Source of the DNA: an uncultured Planctomycetaceae bacterium | GTDB taxonomy: Bacteria; Planctomycetota; Planctomycetia; Pirellulales; Pirellulaceae | NCBI GenBank assembly: GCA_937862885.1 | Contig: CALMEE010000122.1 | Coordinates: forward strand, 93,691 to 157,690 | DNA: 64,000 bases | Reading direction: 5' to 3' | In this document: positions 60,509 to 64,000 of the stretch, in pieces | Position numbering within the stretch: position 1 is the stretch's first letter | How the letters are laid out: every line of letters begins with the position of its first letter | The notes under the pieces: generated by a model | The model's input: the letters and a program-made list of their open reading frames with translations, nothing else | Told to the model about the DNA's origin: nothing | Databases searched by the model: none | Program-made: the position numbers and the translations under genes

Positions 60509-61235
60509 TACATATCGCGGCGCGAGTCCACAGCTTAATCTGACTTATTCTTGAATTACAATCCCAACGTCGTTGACGCGAAATTACTTTGTGCAATGTC
60601 TATTGCATTTTCGCCTGTCTCGAAACACAAATCGCACGCTTTAACTTCAGTATTTTCACGCAACTTCCATGATGCGATTCACGCCTTTGAGGCCAAGTCC
60701 ACCAAAAAACCTTAAAATCAATGACCCTAATCAACGCTCTGCGGGATTCCTGTCAAACTTAGTCAAATCCTGAATTTCATGCAAAGCCGATTTTCCCGCG
60801 GTTCTGAAACCGTGGACGACTTTTTCAACAGAAACTGTTGGTGGTCGGCGACAAGGAAAGGAAATTTACCCTAATTCCAACGTAAAGCGAATTTAAACTT
60901 GATCACGGTTTCGCAGGGACCTGTTTTCGTGAAATTGGGGAAGCAGGATCGGATCTGAACCCGCTGCGTAAACGATCCTCGACGACGAGGAATCTTGAAC
61001 TAACCGAATAAATAGAATCATGGTTCCAAGTAATTGACTTGGATTTCACGGATTTCTGGATCGCGATTCGAAGCACTTGTGGCTTTATTAAGGAACCTGT
61101 CATATGACTCGGCCATTTACGGATTTTTGGACACAGCCTGATTAAGCACTAGACCAAAACGGTCCGTTAAACTAGAATTTCCAATTCGAAATTGTAATTC
61201 AAAGAATCCCAACTTTTGGTTGCCAAGAAGTTAGT
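60509..61235. other. Long intergenic region between lptF-like gene and rplU, with hairpins
   Basis: About 727 bases between divergent genes, with no gene-like frame. Two adjacent hairpins at 60796-60840 (separate entry) are the only structures noted. The rplU leader may include regulatory RNA, as ribosomal protein genes often do, but no known L21 motif was recognised. Confidence 0.45.
60796..60840 (+). ncRNA. Two adjacent hairpins in an ORF-free region, possible small RNA end or leader
   Basis: Hairpin 1: CCGCGGTT (60796-60803) with AACCGTGG (60808-60815), 8 bp including one G-T pair, loop CTGA, followed after five bases by TTTTT (60821-60825), which resembles an intrinsic terminator. Hairpin 2: CAACAG (60826-60831) with CTGTTG (60835-60840), loop AAA. 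No forward coding gene lies upstream on this strand, so hairpin 1 could end a small RNA transcript. Interpretation is tentative. Confidence 0.3.
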
Positions 61236-61547
61236 ATGTACGCGATAATTGCTGACGGCGGACGTCAATATAAAGTGGAAGAGGGTCAAGTGCTCGAAAT
61301 TGATTTTCGAGATGTTTCAAGTGGCGATTCGCTCACGTTTGATAGAGTATTGGCCGTTTCCGATAGCGAAAACTTTTCATTGGGTCGGCCAACGCTTAAT
61401 GGTGCAACCGTTACGGCTAAAGTAATTGCTCAGACCCAAGGAGAGAAAATCTTCGTGCAAAAGTTTCGTCGGCGAAAGAACAGCAAACGCCGGACTGGAC
61501 ATCGCCAAGATTATATCAAAGTGCAAATCGAAAAAATCAATGGCTAA
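61236..61547 (+). CDS. rplU: 50S ribosomal protein L21
   Basis: Large-subunit ribosomal protein, 103 residues, the usual length. The family core is clear: MYAIIADGGRQYKVEEGQVL at the N-terminus, FDRVLAVSD, GRPTLNGATVTAKV in the middle and the basic KIFVQKFRRRKNSKRRTGHRQDY followed by VQIEKI. Start ATG at 61236. In most bacteria rplU is followed by rpmA (L27); here no L27 frame is found in the next 780 bases, so rpmA must be elsewhere. No terminator with a T-run follows closely. Confidence 0.96.
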   Translation: MYAIIADGGRQYKVEEGQVLEIDFRDVSSGDSLTFDRVLAVSDSENFSLGRPTLNGATVTAKVIAQTQGEKIFVQKFRRRKNSKRRTGHRQDYIKVQIEKING

Positions 61548-62325
61548 AAACGGGCTGTCAGCTTGTTGCAAACAGCTTGGCTTGTTTGGCGTTGGATGCT
61601 TTAGGTGTTGAAGTCCTCGAACGCCATTTCTCTAACGCGATTTGCGAAATGCCTACCCTGGACCCGCATTTGTCGTTACGGAAGATGGCACTTGTTTGTC
61701 ATGGCTATTCCAAGATAGCTGTATGGAACTTTGGACCCGAGTGCGTTCTCAAGCGAGGTTGAATGGAACACCTGAAACGAGGGCCAACGCTTTAGGTCTA
61801 ATGACTACATGCGGTGTGCTGAGTTTCGTGTCACTCTCGCAGCTCAGAATTACTGTTCTGCCGTGAAGATTTAGGAACTTGGTCGTCGATCGAGTCCGCT
61901 ATCTCAAAGTCGTATCCATCCGAGCCAGCGGTACAGAGCCGAAATCTCGGGCACGTTGCGGTCATGTTCCTAGATCTTGGGTTTCGATTTAGGCATTCCA
62001 GTATTAAGCGATCCAAACAATGTTGGTGGTTCGAAATAGATTCGCCTGATCGAAGCAGCGATTGCACCTTAGTTATCGAGAATACGCTTCAGGCGAATAA
62101 GCGATTGATGTCGGCGGAGCGACAATGGAGACCATGGTGGACGGTTCCCCACCATCTCCGTACAGACATTTTTTTGGATTCGTTTTTAGGATACGGTGCA
62201 TAAACACGCACTTTCTGGATCAACTCAATAAAACAGCCATGGTCCGTCGAATCGGTGGGAAACTAGGTTCCTACAAATGGTCAGCAGAAACTAAATTCTC
62301 AACTCAACTTTAATCATAACGGCAA
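61548..62325. other. Long ORF-free region between rplU and typA
   Basis: About 780 bases. The expected L27 gene is absent. Frames of 60-79 codons here show no family likeness and no ribosome sites. It may hold a small RNA or the typA leader; nothing was recognised by eye. Confidence 0.45.
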
Positions 62326-64000
62326 ATGTCGATCGAAAAGTATCGCGAAGGAATTCGCAACATTGTAATTATCGCTCACGTGGATCATGGCAAGACAACT
62401 TTGGTTGATTGTTTATTGCGGCAGAGCGGTCAATTCAGAGATTCGCAATTAACGGGCGAACGGATTTTGGATTCGAATGACCTGGAACGTGAACGCGGGA
62501 TCACGATCTTGGCGAAGAATATTGCGCTCCCTTATCGTGACTTGAAAATCAATATCATTGACACACCGGGGCATGCGGACTTTGGCGGCGAAGTCGAGCG
62601 AGTCTTACGTATGGCCGACGGTGCGCTCTTGTTAGTCGACGCAGCTGAAGGTCCAATGCCGCAAACGCGATTTGTATTGTCCAAGGCTTTAGAAGTTGGA
62701 CTTAAACCTATCGTCGTTGTCAACAAAGTTGATCGACCAGATCAACGTGCGATCGAAGTGTTGGATGAAGCTCTGGAATTAATTGTTGAATTAGGTGGAG
62801 AGAAGTATTTGGATGACTTCCAGTATATTTTCGCCTCTGCGCGCGATGGATTCGCGACCCCCAGCCCAGAGATGCCCTCAGACTCGATGAAACCCCTGTT
62901 GGAAATGGTCTATAATCATGTTCCACCCCCAAAAATCGTGGATGGGCAAGATTTCCAAATGCAGGTAACGACATTAGATTGGTCGGAATACGTCGGAAGA
63001 ATCGCGATTGGCAGAATTGTTTCCGGACAAATCCAGCCAGGCGATCAGGTCATTATTCATCAGCAGGATGACAGACGAAAACGGGGCAAAGTGGTCAATG
63101 TCATGCTATTTGACAAACTTGGCCGAATTGAAGTTGAAAGTGCCTCAGCCGGCGATGTCGTAGCCTTGGTGGGCTTAGAAGAAATCGAAATTGGCGACAC
63201 CATTGCCGGAAGTGAAAACGTCCCACCGCTTCCTCGGATCGAGGTCGATCGGCCAACCTTGGAAATGATCTTCACAGTCAATAGTTCGCCATTGGCTGGC
63301 CGCGATGGCAAATTCGTAACCGGTCGCCAATTACGCGAACGTCTTGCAAGGGAACTGGAACGCAATGTGGCATTGCGCGTACGTAACGCAGAGGGATCGG
63401 ATGCCTTTGTTGTGTCCGGGCGTGGTGTGTTGCATTTGGCGGTTTTGATCGAAACAATGCGGCGTGAAGGCTTCGAACTGTCAGTAGGTAAACCACAGGT
63501 CGTTAAAGAAAAAATTGACAACGAATGGCACGAGCCGTTCGAGATCCTACATGTGGAGGCACCGCCAGAACAGTTTGGCAGCGTTATGGAGTTGGTCGGA
63601 GCTCGACGCGGTGAGTTAATCGAAATGGGAAATCGAGGTGACTACACGTTCGCGCGATTTTCGATCCCGGCACGTGGCCTGATCGGCCTGCGCACGAAGT
63701 TGCTCAATTCAACGCAAGGCACAGTTGTGATGCACCATCGTTTTGAAACCTTCAAGAAAATTGAAGGTGAAATCCCCAGGCGTCCTAATGGCGTGTTGGT
63801 GTCAAACGTTGCGGGCAAGGCCGTCCCCTATGCCTTATTTAATTTGCAGGCCAGAGCCGAGATGATGGTTGCTCCGGGAGATGACGTCTACGAAGGAATG
63901 GTGGTAGGGGAAAACAGCCGCGATAATGACTTGCCCGTCAATCCTTGTCGAGAAAAAAAGCTCACTAATGTACGGGCGTCAGGGAGCGACGAAAATATCT
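62326..64000 (+). CDS. typA: Translational GTPase TypA/BipA (3' end cut by window)
   Basis: Ribosome-associated GTPase of the TypA/BipA family, related to EF-G, involved in ribosome assembly and stress or cold adaptation. It starts at ATG 62326 and runs open to the right edge, 558 codons of an expected 600-615, so the C-terminus is missing. G-domain motifs: G1 [10 protein letters not shown]2 ERERGITI, G3 DTPGHADF and G4 NKVDRPD. Domain II begins near residue 200 and the C-terminal half carries [23 protein letters not shown], the BipA-specific block. GREKKLTN-like wording and length rule out EF-Tu and EF-G. No ribosome site is evident near the ATG. Confidence 0.96.
   Translation, partial: MSIEKYREGIRNIVIIAHVDHGKTTLVDCLLRQSGQFRDSQLTGERILDSNDLERERGITILAKNIALPYRDLKINIIDTPGHADFGGEVERVLRMADGALLLVDAAEGPMPQTRFVLSKALEVGLKPIVVVNKVDRPDQRAIEVLDEALELIVELGGEKYLDDFQYIFASARDGFATPSPEMPSDSMKPLLEMVYNHVPPPKIVDGQDFQMQVTTLDWSEYVGRIAIGRIVSGQIQPGDQVIIHQQDDRRKRGKVVNVMLFDKLGRIEVESASAGDVVALVGLEEIEIGDTIAGSENVPPLPRIEVDRPTLEMIFTVNSSPLAGRDGKFVTGRQLRERLARELERNVALRVRNAEGSDAFVVSGRGVLHLAVLIETMRREGFELSVGKPQVVKEKIDNEWHEPFEILHVEAPPEQFGSVMELVGARRGELIEMGNRGDYTFARFSIPARGLIGLRTKLLNSTQGTVVMHHRFETFKKIEGEIPRRPNGVLVSNVAGKAVPYALFNLQARAEMMVAPGDDVYEGMVVGENSRDNDLPVNPCREKKLTNVRASGSDENI

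Noticed and set aside
61548..62325. rpmA (L27) gene
   Set aside because: No frame with the MAHKKGQGSS-type start or L27 core was found in any forward frame here.
1..64000. Mobile elements, CRISPR, prophage, integron
   Set aside because: No transposase, integrase, spacer array, terminal repeats or phage genes were seen in the window.

Overview
This window looks like chromosomal DNA of a planctomycete, most likely of the Pirellulales type. Pointers are an FHA-domain histidine kinase, a zinc-ribbon/GYF/membrane-anchor protein, an HTTM-family membrane protein, a TadE/TadG-like set with a von Willebrand A domain, DUF420 and DUF2270 membrane proteins, short broken-up operons with long intergenic gaps, and a base composition near half G+C by eye. 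This placement is inference from gene content. No insertion sequence, prophage, CRISPR array or integron was seen, and the gene set is mostly housekeeping.

Layout. 1-4 kb: four same-strand genes forming an ABC transport operon (ABC-2 permease, LolD-like ATPase, FtsX-like permease with a His-rich motif, ZnuA-like lipoprotein), the last three tightly or translationally coupled. 4.5-9.6 kb: pgk, a STAS-domain protein, a histone-deacetylase-family enzyme, and a reverse-strand pair of membrane-anchored proteins, one with a VWA domain. 9.9-16 kb: tRNA-Leu(UAA), DUF420 protein, secreted PDZ protein, DUF2071 protein, TraB-like protein, DUF2270 protein. 16-22 kb: the bifunctional rRNA methyltransferase RlmKL, then surface-carbohydrate genes (WecG/TagA-type transferase, polysaccharide deacetylase, GT4 transferase). 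22-26 kb: fatty acid synthesis set fabD-fabG-acpP-fabF, divergent from a UDP-glucuronate decarboxylase. 27-31 kb: three TadE/TadG-like genes, a HAMP-like membrane protein and a GT2 transferase. 31.6-36.6 kb: SH3-TPR protein, HTTM protein, tsaD and a 140-residue orphan. 36.8-41.5 kb: xseB, ispA, dxs and NAD kinase, the isoprenoid-precursor block. 41.5-47 kb: a secreted protein, two phosphohexomutases facing away from each other, and a degenerate Nudix-like protein. 47-50.6 kb: GYF protein, Hsp20 and two thioredoxin-fold proteins separated by clear terminators. 50.7-58.8 kb: signalling island of an FHA histidine kinase, a PAS-PAS-HisKA-REC-REC-Hpt hybrid kinase, and an NtrC-type regulator with its partner kinase. 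59.3-64 kb: LptF/LptG-family permease, rplU without rpmA, and the 5' part of typA/bipA cut by the window edge.

The most unusual items are: (i) the exporter-type ABC operon, where a ZnuA-like lipoprotein seems to have lost the usual metal-ligand positions but keeps a His-rich loop, and the partner FtsX permease carries its own His cluster; (ii) an FHA histidine kinase with no histidine in the expected phosphoacceptor helix; (iii) a Nudix-fold protein with a broken Nudix box beside a GlmM-type mutase; (iv) long ORF-free stretches around rplU, with two adjacent hairpins upstream. None is proven to be a new system. The ABC operon is the best candidate.
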